DNA of 33,683 nt from Candidatus Zixiibacteriota bacterium (GCA_014730175.1 WJIR01000054.1:1-33683), one strand, 5' to 3'. Positions 19,501-28,470 are shown, counted from the first letter of the stretch. The notes: generated from the letters alone by a model not told the origin. Translations and numbers: made by a program.

Positions 19501-19621
19501 CACGGGTCACCGAATCCAGCCACTGATACCCCACCCGCAAAGTGGGGGCGATAAGGTGCTTGGTTGAGAGATTAAAATCCTTGATGAGATTTGATAACGT
19601 TCGTATATACCGGTTAACCAT
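16508..19621 (-). CDS. addB: PD-(D/E)XK nuclease family protein, AddB-like (inactive helicase domain)
   Basis: Overlaps the downstream addA start by 8 bp (ATGAGTAG). C-terminal 'LSASRLETLGRCPMEYFFRYVLGIELPEE', 'RARGRIDRIDEVKGSDSKQLIVWDYKTG', 'QNVLYLEML'. N-terminus lacks a Walker A ('KHLIAPTLRVGYQWL'). Confidence 0.82.
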   Translation of the reverse strand: MVNRYIRTLSNLIKDFNLSTKHLIAPTLRVGYQWLDSVTRAGQPVLNVHVDTLKKSALDIALPEIQRRGFKYLSGIQAEILVNGIFAGLQREGKGYLTNLDISQGLVERMVGSINDLRLAGISSESLNTSGFEVDIKANEIKRLLALYEAELERRKLVDYADILRISAERLRGNPGGDVLYLIPEDMEHDLKGLEREYWESIPDDQRVILEVDKPDELPSGKASDASLLRFISDPKSAPLPSEDGTARIFRAVGEVNEVKEVLRFCHEQNIPFDDVEIIHTNRETYVPLIYEIMSGLKTEDKDETHVTFAEGIPIRYSRPGRAVIAWLNWIEEGYPQATLVRMIQDGLLMIEADSPEKVNYTEFANILRTVPIGAGKERYLAKIDEEITAYRKRIEYRYKTEEQDDETDDIEEYARKIDKLGFIRRLVEQLLSCCMDKNYNRKFLAGIRDFLGSNVRSIDRMDQYAREYIEDTIKELMDNLEDDTIEGLNILEWLIDILYYQGVEGKGPRPGCLYVAPLHIGGHSGRKHTFIIGLDDARFPGSGGQDPILLDDEREGLSDNLTTSRTRVEKRLDDFAFLLSRLRGHVTLGYSCRNLIDDREMFPSPVLISAFRVLSGNAEGDYEQFINWVSDPVSFAPGSPSRCIDSTEWWIWKLSGDKSYSNAQAILHEQFPHLKRGAIAMEARGSDRFNEYDGYVPEAGADHDPTRPDAPVLSASRLETLGRCPMEYFFRYVLGIELPEEFEIDPSVWLDALQKGELLHSVFKTFMYQLRSQDSLPVFKRDLKLLHDILDREIEKWREIQPPPNIDVYNQQVKELRTAAMIFLYEEEDYCKDYIPLYFEASLGLKPEEEGTPLDVDEPVEIMLPSRKVIRARGRIDRIDEVKGSDSKQLIVWDYKTGSARSYDLLDPFMNGRRIQNVLYLEMLKSRLRQLKSPARIKKFGYYFVSQREHGERIEWDADQLEQGKEALQHLCDLMASGCFPFTDNPDDVKFSDYIFTVNSVADLASCAADKLQNPDNAVLNPFTTLRDYPTEEEDE

Positions 19622-19645
19622 ATTACTTATCTGTTTATTGACTAC

Positions 19646-20245
19646 TCACCTTACACTTATTTCCCCAATCCCCTCCCCGGTCTCACCAAACTTCACCCAC
19701 TTTTTCGTGAATTTGATTGATGGTTTGTAGTAAGTCGTAGTTATGGTATTATCCGGCTCTATCCAGATGGTTTTAAATGACGGATAATTAATGCAGCATC
19801 TCAGTTTGTTTTTAACTGAGATTTCTCGAACCAGCTCCACTGCTTCTTCTTCGGTTATTTTCCGTCCGAAATCTTTCGTTTGATAGATTGCCGCCATATA
19901 TCTGATAATGAATGTTTTCGGATACAGCTCCAATTCCAGAGCCTCCTCAAAACTCTCCTGGTCAAGTTCGATCGTAAATCGGAGTATTTTATAATCCACT
20001 TCGAGCGCTTCCAGATATCCCCTGGGTACATCTCTGGCGAGCTTGTGCCATAACTCCCGATGTTTCCTGAACTTATTGAGATCGGCATAGCCGGACTCTT
20101 TCATTATTTCGATTTCATCGAGATTAGAAGCCGCTCGTTTTTGATTCAGATAAATCTTCGTACTACGGCAAAACTCGTAATCATCAATATGGTTTATTTT
20201 GGGATTGTTGAAATTGAATGGTAGCCTGTTCGAAATTCTATTCAT
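19646..20245 (-). CDS. Hypothetical protein, first gene of the putative addBA operon
   Basis: 199-aa ORF with 24-bp gap to addB on the same strand; soluble, no signal peptide; conserved-looking 'LRCCINYPSFKTIWIEPDNTITTTYYKPSIKFTKKWVKFGETGEGIGEI'. No family recognised. Confidence 0.7.
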   Translation of the reverse strand: MNRISNRLPFNFNNPKINHIDDYEFCRSTKIYLNQKRAASNLDEIEIMKESGYADLNKFRKHRELWHKLARDVPRGYLEALEVDYKILRFTIELDQESFEEALELELYPKTFIIRYMAAIYQTKDFGRKITEEEAVELVREISVKNKLRCCINYPSFKTIWIEPDNTITTTYYKPSIKFTKKWVKFGETGEGIGEISVR

Positions 20246-20425
20246 GGTAGCTCCGCTGATTCACAATTATGCAATTTTCTATTAATAAATAAAATTTCCT
20301 GTGTTTTGCCACAGAAAAATACTATGATTCTGCATTTTCCCCATCTAAAGTACCAATCACAAAAACCCCTAATTCATCAAATTTTATCGGAACTAACCGG
20401 ATTACTAAAGCGTTTAAAATCAACT

Positions 20426-20725
20426 ATGAGGATTTTCAGCCGAAGAATACCATTCGTTATTATCATATCCATAGCTGTCTTGACGACCTTTTCAATAGTT
20501 TCCGCAGCCGAGTTTCTTGAAAGCCACTGCGAAAACGATTGTGATTGCGAATGCTCGGATCTGTGCATGTGCCTTAACTGCGCTCACAATATAATAGCGA
20601 TAACCGAATTCTATCCAAACTTTCATTCAGCCCATATTAACTTCACCTGGTTAATCGACGGGTATCCAACCGGTTACTACAGCGAATGGGTAAGCGCTAT
20701 CGACCGACCTCCCGAAATCTCCTGA
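20426..20725 (+). CDS. Small secreted Cys-rich protein, putative metal-binding protein of the RND efflux locus
   Basis: The track ORF starts at 20306, but the internal ATG at 20426 begins a good signal peptide (MRIFSRRIPFVIIISIAVLTTFSIVSAAEF). The mature part has 'CENDCDCECSDLCMCLNCAHN'. Upstream of and co-oriented with adaptor and permease genes. Confidence 0.7.
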   Translation: MRIFSRRIPFVIIISIAVLTTFSIVSAAEFLESHCENDCDCECSDLCMCLNCAHNIIAITEFYPNFHSAHINFTWLIDGYPTGYYSEWVSAIDRPPEIS

Positions 20726-20830
20726 TTACATTCCTGTTAGCAAGTATAGACTAAGCTCGGAAGAGCTGCTTCTAAACTTTAAATCAGCACACGTTATGGT
20801 GTTTTCATCATTTCTGAAAGGAGATGTAGT

Positions 20831-22372
20831 ATGAGATTTTCATCCAAAATCCTGTTCGCAATAATATCTGTAACCTTGATAGCAATAGTTTCCGCATATT
20901 TTTTGGGGGATTACGGTTCGGATGATGTCGAAACCGTTGATGCCTCTCATACTGAGGATATCGATCCTCACGCAGGCCATAATCATCCGCCCGGAGAGCA
21001 TCCGGAGGATGCTGAAACCCATGATGATGAAGCGATAGATTGGTGTGCCGAACATTCTGTCCCGGAATCGGAATGTACCTTATGCCACCCGGAATTGGTG
21101 GCGCATTTCAAGGAGACCGGCGATTGGTGCGCGGGGCACGGTATACCGGAATCGCATTGCCGTCTTTGCAATCCCGGAATCGAATTCCCTCAGGAGAAAC
21201 TACTCAGGGAAGCGACGGTAGTATCGATGGATGATGAGATCAAGGTCTCCCTCTTCTATCGCCCCAATTCGGACGTATGCGCTACCGATGGCGCACTGAT
21301 ACAGTTCGCATCAGCAAATACCGCCAGTAAAACCGGGCTTACTACCCAGCTGGTATATGTCTCCCAGGAGGAAACTAATATCGAAGCTCCGGCTGAAGTC
21401 GTATTCAATGAAACCAGGTCAAACGTGATTACATCTTCGGTCAAAGCATTGGTATCGCGATGGGTGGTTTCACCGGGGGACGAAATCAACAAGGGTGATA
21501 TATTAGCCATACTGGAATCTCCGGAGATAGCCGAACTGCAAGCGGGATTGCTGAAGTCATACGCTGCATATCAAGTCGAGCAAAAAGAGTTTGAACGGCA
21601 CAGGGAACTTAAAAACAGGAATCTGATCAGTGATCAGGATTTTGAAAGAGAACAGGCGCTCGCTGAACAAGCGCTAACCGATTTCAACAGCCACAAGGGA
21701 TTATTGATATCTGCAGGGATGAGTGAAGGAGATATCGAATTAATCATCGAGAACAAATCGGTTTCCAACCGGTTCCCGTTGCGAGCTCAAGCAGGTGGGG
21801 TGATGGTTCAGCGAATAGCTCAACTTGGTGAGTTGATGGAAGCCGGTAAGGCATTCGCAATGATCGCGGATCCGCGGCAGATGTGGATTGAGGCGCGCCT
21901 CACAGAGCAGCAGATACGTCGGGTAAAGGTCGGTCAGGCTCTGACATTCACTTCCGACGGATTCGGACTAAATCAGGTGGGCGCAAAAATTATCTGGGTA
22001 TCAAAATATATCGATCCGCATACTCGCACCGGAATCGTGCGCGCCGAGGTGGTCCATCCAGACGCTGGATTACATGCAGGAGAATTCGGTGTCGCCAGAA
22101 TTTCGCATCACGAAGGGAAGCGAGTTGTACTTGTTCCCAAGGATGCGGTGCAATGGGAAGGATGCTGTAATGTGGTATTCGTCAAGGAATCGGATTCACG
22201 ATATCGCCCTTACAAGGTTAATTTGGTTTCAAGCAGCGGGGATTATTACCAGGTCTCCGAAGGCGTAAACCCGGGCGACGAAGTGGTTGTCGATGGGTCA
22301 TTTCTCCTGAAAACCGAATTGAAGAAATCCAGCCTGGGCGCCGGATGCTGCGGTCTTGATCCGGTCGGTTAG
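20831..22372 (+). CDS. Efflux RND transporter periplasmic adaptor subunit (CzcB/CusB family) with N-terminal His/Cys metal-binding region
   Basis: SD AAAGGAG; signal/TM N-terminus; His-rich 'HTEDIDPHAGHNHPPGEHPEDAETHDD'; tandem 'WCAEHSVPESECTLCHPEL' and 'WCAGHGIPESHCRLCNPGI'; HlyD/CusB core 'VSRWVVSPGDEINKGDILAILESPEIAELQ...' and C-terminal 'GAGCCGLDPVG'. Confidence 0.92.
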   Translation: MRFSSKILFAIISVTLIAIVSAYFLGDYGSDDVETVDASHTEDIDPHAGHNHPPGEHPEDAETHDDEAIDWCAEHSVPESECTLCHPELVAHFKETGDWCAGHGIPESHCRLCNPGIEFPQEKLLREATVVSMDDEIKVSLFYRPNSDVCATDGALIQFASANTASKTGLTTQLVYVSQEETNIEAPAEVVFNETRSNVITSSVKALVSRWVVSPGDEINKGDILAILESPEIAELQAGLLKSYAAYQVEQKEFERHRELKNRNLISDQDFEREQALAEQALTDFNSHKGLLISAGMSEGDIELIIENKSVSNRFPLRAQAGGVMVQRIAQLGELMEAGKAFAMIADPRQMWIEARLTEQQIRRVKVGQALTFTSDGFGLNQVGAKIIWVSKYIDPHTRTGIVRAEVVHPDAGLHAGEFGVARISHHEGKRVVLVPKDAVQWEGCCNVVFVKESDSRYRPYKVNLVSSSGDYYQVSEGVNPGDEVVVDGSFLLKTELKKSSLGAGCCGLDPVG

Positions 22373-22380
22373 GGTGACGT

Positions 22381-25300
22381 ATGCTAAGGCATTTAGTTGA
22401 AGCGATACTCAGATATCGCTACGCGGTCCTGGTACTCACCTCGATTCTGGTAGTTTTTGGGCTTGTTGCATTATGGAATCTGCCGTTCGATGCATTCCCC
22501 GACACCACTCCCGTAATGGTGCAGGTGAACGTCTCCGCGCCGGGATGGTCGCCGGAGGATATCGAGATACTGGTAACATATCCCATCGAACAAGCTCTCA
22601 CCGGGCTTGCCGGATTGGATGAAGTTCGATCCGTAACGAAATACGGGCTTTCTCAAATAACGACCATTTTTGACGACGAGATCGATCTTTACCTCGCTCG
22701 CCAACAGGTCAGCGAAAGATTGGTATCGGTGGAGTTGCCGGACGGGGTAGGCGCTCCCAAGCTGAGCCCGGTATCAACAGGATTGGGCGAGATATTCCAC
22801 TATGTAGCCATCAATAAATCGGAGGATGAAACCAAAGCGCGCACGGTTCAGGATTGGATAGTTAAACCGCAACTGCTTGCCGTTCCCGGTGTCGCTGAGG
22901 TAAACAGTTGGGGAGGTTTCGTTAAACAGTATCAGATACTGTTCAGTCCCGCGAAAATCGCGCAATACGGATTAACTCTCCATGAGGTCGTTTCGTCAGT
23001 GGAAGCCGAGCTGGGGAATGTGCCCGGTGGACAGATTAACAGGGGCGGTGAGATGACGCTGGTGAGGGGTATCGGCGTTGTCGAAACGATCGAGGAGATC
23101 AAAGAAATTGTCATAGCTTCGGTGGAAGGCATTCCGATCTCGGTAAAAGATATCGCGGAAGTGGCAATCGGGCATGAGATCCGGCGCGGCGCAACCACGT
23201 ACAACGGGACAGGCGAGGCTGTGTTGGGATTGGGTTTTATGATCACCGGCGAGAATCCGGCTTCGGTTACACGCGAACTTTCAGAGAGATTGGAGGAAGC
23301 GCGTCAGGGAATACCGGAGGACATAGAATTAAAGCCGGTTTATGAGCGAACAGAACTGGTCGATAAAGTGCTCTCAACCGTTGAGCATAACCTGTTTTAC
23401 GGCGCGGCGCTGGTAATTGCGATACTATTCCTTTTCCTGGGAAACCTTCGCGCCGGTTTGATTGTGGCGTCGGCTATTCCACTATCGATGCTGTTTGCGT
23501 TTGACATGATGTCCAGGGCAGGAATCGTCGGCAGCCTGATGAGTCTGGGCGCTGTCGACTTCGGCCTGGCAGTCGACAACGCCGTTATCCAGGTCGAGAA
23601 TTCGGTACGCCGTCTTACTCATTCCGGACCGTCTGCAAATCGATTGCAGGTGATACGTGATGCAATCTGGGAAGTGCGGAAACCAACACTTTTTGGCGAG
23701 TTGATAATTATCATTGTATATCTTCCCATACTGACTTTGCAGGGAGTGGAAGGCAAACTGTTCCGCCCTATGGCTCTAACGGTCGTTTTTGTTTTAACCG
23801 GATCCTTGCTTCTATCTTTCAGCGTCATACCGGCACTGATCGGGACATTTCTTAAGCGAAACGTGACCGAACGCGAACCCGGATTCGTAAACTGGCTCCG
23901 GAAGGCTTATAAACCGGTGCTTGCGTTGGCTATAAAATACAGCCGGATCGTGATAATAGTAACGCTGCTGATGATAGTCGGCGGAATCGGTCTGTTTCGC
24001 CAACTCGGCTCGGAATTCGTCCCTCGTCTCAGCGAGGGCACCATAGTAATCAATTTAGTACGACTGGCGGGTATCTCTCTCGAGCAGTCGGTTGAATATA
24101 ACACACGGATTGAGAAAAACTTATTGGAGAAATTCCCGGATGAAATCGATTTGATCTGGACAAGAACGGGCACCGCCGAATTGTCCACAGACCCGATGGG
24201 ATTGGAGCTCTCCGATATGTTCATTTCACTCAAGCCTCGCGATCAATGGGTGCGAGCCAGTACTCAGCAGGAATTGGTTGATGCTATCGACGAAGAGCTT
24301 TCCGATATGCCGGGGCAGAACCGCATATTCACCCAACCGATCGAGATGAGGATCAATGAGATGTTATCCGGTATCCGGTCCGATATCGGGATAAAGTTAT
24401 TTGGCGATGATCTCGATACACTTGAGCGGAAAGCGGATGAAATAGCTGCCCTGGTCGAGCAAATACCCGGCAGCGCCGATGTGACAGTTGAGCAGTTGAC
24501 TGGACAGCCGCAGATGAAACTCGCCGTGGATAGACATAGACTATCCAGATTCGGCTTGACATCGCGCGATGTATTGACCGGAATCGAGAGCATAGGCGGG
24601 ATAACGGTTGGTGATGTCTTCGAAGGACAGCGGCGATTCGAACTCGCCGTGAGGGTAGATACCACCCGGTTGTCCGGAGTCGAGGATATCAACCGGATAC
24701 TTCTCCGATCTTCAACCGGTGCGCTGGTGAGTTTGGATCGGGTTACCGAAATCATGCTTGATGATGGACCTGCATCGATAACACGCGAATGGAGCAAACG
24801 ACGCGTAGTAATACAGTGTAATGTCCGGGATAGAGATATGGGATCGTTTGTGGATGAATTAAGGGGAGAACTGGATGAACAGATCACGCTGCCTGCAGGA
24901 TATTTTATTCGCCTTGGCGGTCAGTTCGAAAATCTGGAACGAGCGCGAACGCGATTAGCCATAGTGGTTCCGATAGCTTTGTTTTTAATTTTCGGATTGC
25001 TTTACTGGACATACCGGTCTGCTCGCGATGCTATCCTGATATTCTCAGGCGTGCCGTTAGCTACCCTTGGGGGAGTAATAACACTTACTCTTAGGGGGAT
25101 GCCGTTTTCTATCTCTGCGGGAGTAGGATTTATCGCCCTATCCGGAATAGCCGTTCTAAATGGATTGGTATTGGTTTCTACTATCAAACGATTGCGTTCG
25201 GAGGGATATGAGATCACCGCCGCAATCGAAGAAAGCGCTATAACGCGTTTGCGCCCGGTGCTGATGACCGCGTTGGTTGCGGCATTCGGCTTTGTGCCGA

Positions 25301-25449
25301 TGGCGATTTCCACCGGAGTTGGCGCCGAAGTCCAGCGTCCTTTGGCTACGGTCGTAGTCGGCGGGATAATGACATCGACCTTATTAACCCTGATAGTACT
25401 TCCGGCTTTATACAACGTATTCGGTAAGCGAACCGAATCGGAGTTATAA
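22381..25449 (+). CDS. CusA/CzcA family heavy-metal efflux RND permease (CzcA-like)
   Basis: 1022 aa; 'LPFDAFPDTTPVMVQVNVSAPGWSPEDIEILVTYPIEQALTGL', TM4 'GAVDFGLAVDNAVIQVENSVRRL' with the CzcA-type D...D...E signature; 8 bp after the adaptor stop. Confidence 0.95.
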   Translation: MLRHLVEAILRYRYAVLVLTSILVVFGLVALWNLPFDAFPDTTPVMVQVNVSAPGWSPEDIEILVTYPIEQALTGLAGLDEVRSVTKYGLSQITTIFDDEIDLYLARQQVSERLVSVELPDGVGAPKLSPVSTGLGEIFHYVAINKSEDETKARTVQDWIVKPQLLAVPGVAEVNSWGGFVKQYQILFSPAKIAQYGLTLHEVVSSVEAELGNVPGGQINRGGEMTLVRGIGVVETIEEIKEIVIASVEGIPISVKDIAEVAIGHEIRRGATTYNGTGEAVLGLGFMITGENPASVTRELSERLEEARQGIPEDIELKPVYERTELVDKVLSTVEHNLFYGAALVIAILFLFLGNLRAGLIVASAIPLSMLFAFDMMSRAGIVGSLMSLGAVDFGLAVDNAVIQVENSVRRLTHSGPSANRLQVIRDAIWEVRKPTLFGELIIIIVYLPILTLQGVEGKLFRPMALTVVFVLTGSLLLSFSVIPALIGTFLKRNVTEREPGFVNWLRKAYKPVLALAIKYSRIVIIVTLLMIVGGIGLFRQLGSEFVPRLSEGTIVINLVRLAGISLEQSVEYNTRIEKNLLEKFPDEIDLIWTRTGTAELSTDPMGLELSDMFISLKPRDQWVRASTQQELVDAIDEELSDMPGQNRIFTQPIEMRINEMLSGIRSDIGIKLFGDDLDTLERKADEIAALVEQIPGSADVTVEQLTGQPQMKLAVDRHRLSRFGLTSRDVLTGIESIGGITVGDVFEGQRRFELAVRVDTTRLSGVEDINRILLRSSTGALVSLDRVTEIMLDDGPASITREWSKRRVVIQCNVRDRDMGSFVDELRGELDEQITLPAGYFIRLGGQFENLERARTRLAIVVPIALFLIFGLLYWTYRSARDAILIFSGVPLATLGGVITLTLRGMPFSISAGVGFIALSGIAVLNGLVLVSTIKRLRSEGYEITAAIEESAITRLRPVLMTALVAAFGFVPMAISTGVGAEVQRPLATVVVGGIMTSTLLTLIVLPALYNVFGKRTESEL

Positions 25450-25588
25450 TAGGGTATCGTCTGATTTAAGTGTTATCACTTGGTAATTCTTTATATGTAT
25501 ATAAATAAAGCGAGGATACGTTGCGAACTAAGTGCGATAATGATATGTTTAACGCAATGACGGATGAAATGAAGTTAGTACATGAATT

Positions 25589-26014
25589 ATGATTAACATT
25601 GCCAAGAATATTACAATACCCGAGAGTGAAATTAATTTCAGGTTCGGCGCCAGCAGCGGTCCCGGGGGGCAGAATGTGAATAAAGTAAGTACTCGGGCGA
25701 CGCTTCTATTCGATATCGCCAATTCTCCCAGCTTGACTGATAAGCAGAAAGAGCGGATTTCAATTGAGCTAAAAACCCGTATTAATAAGAAAGGTGTCCT
25801 GCGGGTGGTCTCGCAGAAGTACCGCAGCCAGGCAGCAAACCGTGAAGCTGCGATCGAGAAATTCCGGGAGCTTTTGCAGAATGCACTGCAAGAAAAACCC
25901 CGGCGCAAGTCAACTAAAATCCCCAAGCGCGCTCATGAGAAACGCCTTGCCGAGAAAAAGCGCCGCAGCAGATTAAAGCGGGAACGCTCCGGAGTTGGAA
26001 TCGATAAGTGTTAA
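25589..26014 (+). CDS. arfB: Alternative ribosome-rescue factor ArfB/YaeJ-type peptidyl-tRNA hydrolase
   Basis: RF1-like domain with 'FRFGASSGPGGQNVNKVSTRATLLFDI' (GGQ motif), short length (141 aa) and basic C-terminal tail 'KRAHEKRLAEKKRRSRLKRERSG'. Confidence 0.92.
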   Translation: MINIAKNITIPESEINFRFGASSGPGGQNVNKVSTRATLLFDIANSPSLTDKQKERISIELKTRINKKGVLRVVSQKYRSQAANREAAIEKFRELLQNALQEKPRRKSTKIPKRAHEKRLAEKKRRSRLKRERSGVGIDKC

Positions 26015-26098
26015 TCATTTACAAAAGATTATACTAATGAAGGGCCAGCGGTATAATCAATCGGCCGGTTGTCCAATCCATTGCTTACTCTTTTAAGG

Positions 26099-27382
26099 TT
26101 ATTTGTTTACTCGCCCCTCAATCTGCCTGATCTTGAGAAATAGCAAGCCCGCCAATATGATTATTAAGATTGAAGTGAATAGTAATCCCTTTTGCTTGGT
26201 CTCCATGTCTTCCCCTGCCTCTTCAGCGCTTTGTATCACGTGTCTGGCTTTGGAGATACCGTTCTTCGTAATATCACGTACTGTACGGGAATTGAATGAA
26301 TGTATTTTGTTCCTGGCTTCGATTAAACGGTCGGTTGCCTCGGTGAGGTTGTATCGGGCAGTTTCAATGTCAACACCGGACATTTCAATCCTTCTAATTA
26401 TCGAATCAGCTTCATCTATGAGCATTTTTAAGGAATCTATCGCCGAACTCATCTCTGCCGCGGCTTCATAACCATTGTCACCCCTCGAATGGCATTCTAT
26501 ACAGAATGAGTTCTCACCAACGCCCACTTGATTATCAGTTGGAGTTAATACGAGATGATGGTTATGACACCGAATACATTCCGGGATTCCGAGTTCCTTC
26601 CATGGTTCAAAGTGAGGGCTTTTATCGAACAATGCTTGATTTATTCCATGACATTGACCACATGCGGCTGCAATCGACGCTAATCCGAGGGGCGCTGCGC
26701 CATGATTCCCATGACAGGAATTGCAGGTTGGCGCCGACTTCTCGTGTTTTTCAAAAAGAAGCCTCCCGTGAACACTCCGGCTGTATTCATCATACTGATC
26801 GGTAGGGATTCCGTAACGAGCCATATAATCCTCATTAGCGTGGCAGTTCGCGCATGTCCCCGGTATATTTTCCACATAGGTCGATGAACGGACGTCGTTG
26901 CTGGAGAGTATTCCGTGTGCACCATGGCAGCTAACGCATTGCGCAACGCGCTTGTCACCCTCTTTTAATCGTTTTCCGTGAACTGATGTTAGATACAGTT
27001 GGTGCTGGTCAATCCTGAGTTTCGGTCTACGTTCTCTCATGTATTCAACGTCGCTGTGGCAGCGACTGCAGAATTTAGGTATCTCGTTATACGATGGAAC
27101 CCCGATGTAACCCTTTTCCGGATCCATCGCCAGCGATGGATCTCCCTCTTCATATCCCACAGTAGGATCTCCACCATGACAATCGGCACAGGATATAGCA
27201 TTCCTGTAATGAATATCCGAAACAATCAGTTTGGTAGGAGAATCGGGAGCGCCTTCAATCTCCTGGTGACATTTCATACAGGAGTCTGCCGAGAGGCGAT
27301 TTACTGGTACAAGGACCACTATCGAAACTAATATAAGGATGTATCGTACCGAGCGATATTGCCTTGCCATCCAAAAGGTCAT
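26099..27382 (-). CDS. Membrane-anchored nine-heme c-type cytochrome
   Basis: Nine CxxCH motifs counted (CMKCH, CADCH, CSRCH, CVSCH, CANCH, CNSCH, CGQCH, CIRCH, CIECH); N-terminal signal sequence; C-terminal helical region and TM 'LLFTSILIIILAGLLFLKI'. Start overlaps the cyt b stop by 1 nt (TAATG). Confidence 0.93.
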   Translation of the reverse strand: MTFWMARQYRSVRYILILVSIVVLVPVNRLSADSCMKCHQEIEGAPDSPTKLIVSDIHYRNAISCADCHGGDPTVGYEEGDPSLAMDPEKGYIGVPSYNEIPKFCSRCHSDVEYMRERRPKLRIDQHQLYLTSVHGKRLKEGDKRVAQCVSCHGAHGILSSNDVRSSTYVENIPGTCANCHANEDYMARYGIPTDQYDEYSRSVHGRLLFEKHEKSAPTCNSCHGNHGAAPLGLASIAAACGQCHGINQALFDKSPHFEPWKELGIPECIRCHNHHLVLTPTDNQVGVGENSFCIECHSRGDNGYEAAAEMSSAIDSLKMLIDEADSIIRRIEMSGVDIETARYNLTEATDRLIEARNKIHSFNSRTVRDITKNGISKARHVIQSAEEAGEDMETKQKGLLFTSILIIILAGLLFLKIRQIEGRVNK

Positions 27383-28470
27383 TAATATATGTATCCCAAG
27401 ATCGTGAAAATTATAAAATAAATGAGCGCTATTGCGCCCGCTATAGTTAGCGAACGATTATCCTGTAATCTATTCGCTTGCTTATCGATAAATGGAATGA
27501 ACAGGAGTATAGCGCCTGCAGTTGAAAACGCAAGAATGCCCAAAATCTCTCCCTCTATAAACAATATATGGCCGGGAATGAATTTTAAGGTCTGAAACAT
27601 AAACATAAAAAACCATTCTGGTTTAATCCCTGCGGGGGCTGATGCAAGCGGATCGGCCTTTTCCCCGAGTTCCCAAGGAAAGACGGATGCGAGGAAAACC
27701 AAAAAGCCGAGCGCTATTATCCATCCGATTGCATCCCTTAACAGGAAATTGGGCATGAAGGGGATATTCTGCAGATCTCCACCCGCTTCCTTTTCCCTTG
27801 CCTCTTTCAGCGGTAAAGCCATACCATGCTTCTGAATCAGGAACAGATGCAGACCCAGCATGAAGGTAGCAATCATAGGTAGAATAGCAACATGTACACC
27901 GAAGAACCGGGTTAAAGTAGCGCCAGTTACTTCTTCACCGCCTCTCAATAGTCTAAGAACAGGTTCTCCAACAACCGGAATGCTCCCGGCAATATCAGTT
28001 CCAACTTTCGTAGCGAAATATGCAAGCTTATTCCAAGGGAGCAGATAACCTGAGAATCCAAAAGCGAGGGAGAGAAACAGAAGCAGCACACCACTTATCC
28101 AGGTTACTTCTCGCGGTTTTCGATAGGATTTAAGGAAAAACACAGAGAACATATGAATTAACATTACCGCTATCATTAAATTGGCTGACCAGCTATGTAT
28201 TGAACGCATCAACCATCCGAATTCAACCTCCGTCATAATGAACTTAACTGACTCGTATGCCGCCTCCGCCGTGGGACGATAGTAAAGCAGAAGGAAGATA
28301 CCGGTTATGATTTGAATGACAAATAGGAACAAGGTCATTCCGCCAAAATAGTACCAAGTGGTGTGCCTGTGCTTTGGGACTTGCTTCTGTCTGAGTAATT
28401 CTACAACGGAAGATAATCCCACGCGACTATCCAACCAGTCATAAATTTTCCTGCCGCGGTCCCTTGTCAT
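27382..28470 (-). CDS. Cytochrome b subunit of a cytochrome bc-type complex (b6/subunit IV-like fused)
   Basis: Heme ligands '[15 protein letters not shown]' (H-x13-H) and '[16 protein letters not shown]' (H-x14-H, b6-like); Qo motif '[20 protein letters not shown]'; multiple TM helices. Confidence 0.93.
   Translation of the reverse strand: MTRDRGRKIYDWLDSRVGLSSVVELLRQKQVPKHRHTTWYYFGGMTLFLFVIQIITGIFLLLYYRPTAEAAYESVKFIMTEVEFGWLMRSIHSWSANLMIAVMLIHMFSVFFLKSYRKPREVTWISGVLLLFLSLAFGFSGYLLPWNKLAYFATKVGTDIAGSIPVVGEPVLRLLRGGEEVTGATLTRFFGVHVAILPMIATFMLGLHLFLIQKHGMALPLKEAREKEAGGDLQNIPFMPNFLLRDAIGWIIALGFLVFLASVFPWELGEKADPLASAPAGIKPEWFFMFMFQTLKFIPGHILFIEGEILGILAFSTAGAILLFIPFIDKQANRLQDNRSLTIAGAIALIYFIIFTILGYIY

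Noticed and set aside
13141-20245. Possibility that the AddAB-like operon is a dedicated anti-phage island
   Set aside because: No transposase, integrase, methylase or known defence genes nearby; the pair matches ordinary recombinational-repair AddAB architecture. Only the 199-aa ORF stays open.
20306-20425. N-terminal extension of the Cys-rich ORF (MPQKNTMILHFPHLKY...)
   Set aside because: The internal ATG at 20426 starts a canonical signal peptide, so the first 40 residues are probably not translated.
24264-24887. 207-aa minus-strand ORF
   Set aside because: Entirely antisense to the well-supported CzcA-like permease; Ser/Ile-rich composition typical of a shadow ORF, no SD or recognisable domain.
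25589-26014. Possible peptide chain release factor (prfA/prfB or RF-H)
   Set aside because: Has the GGQ domain but only 141 aa with a basic tail and no codon-recognition domain; fits ArfB/YaeJ.
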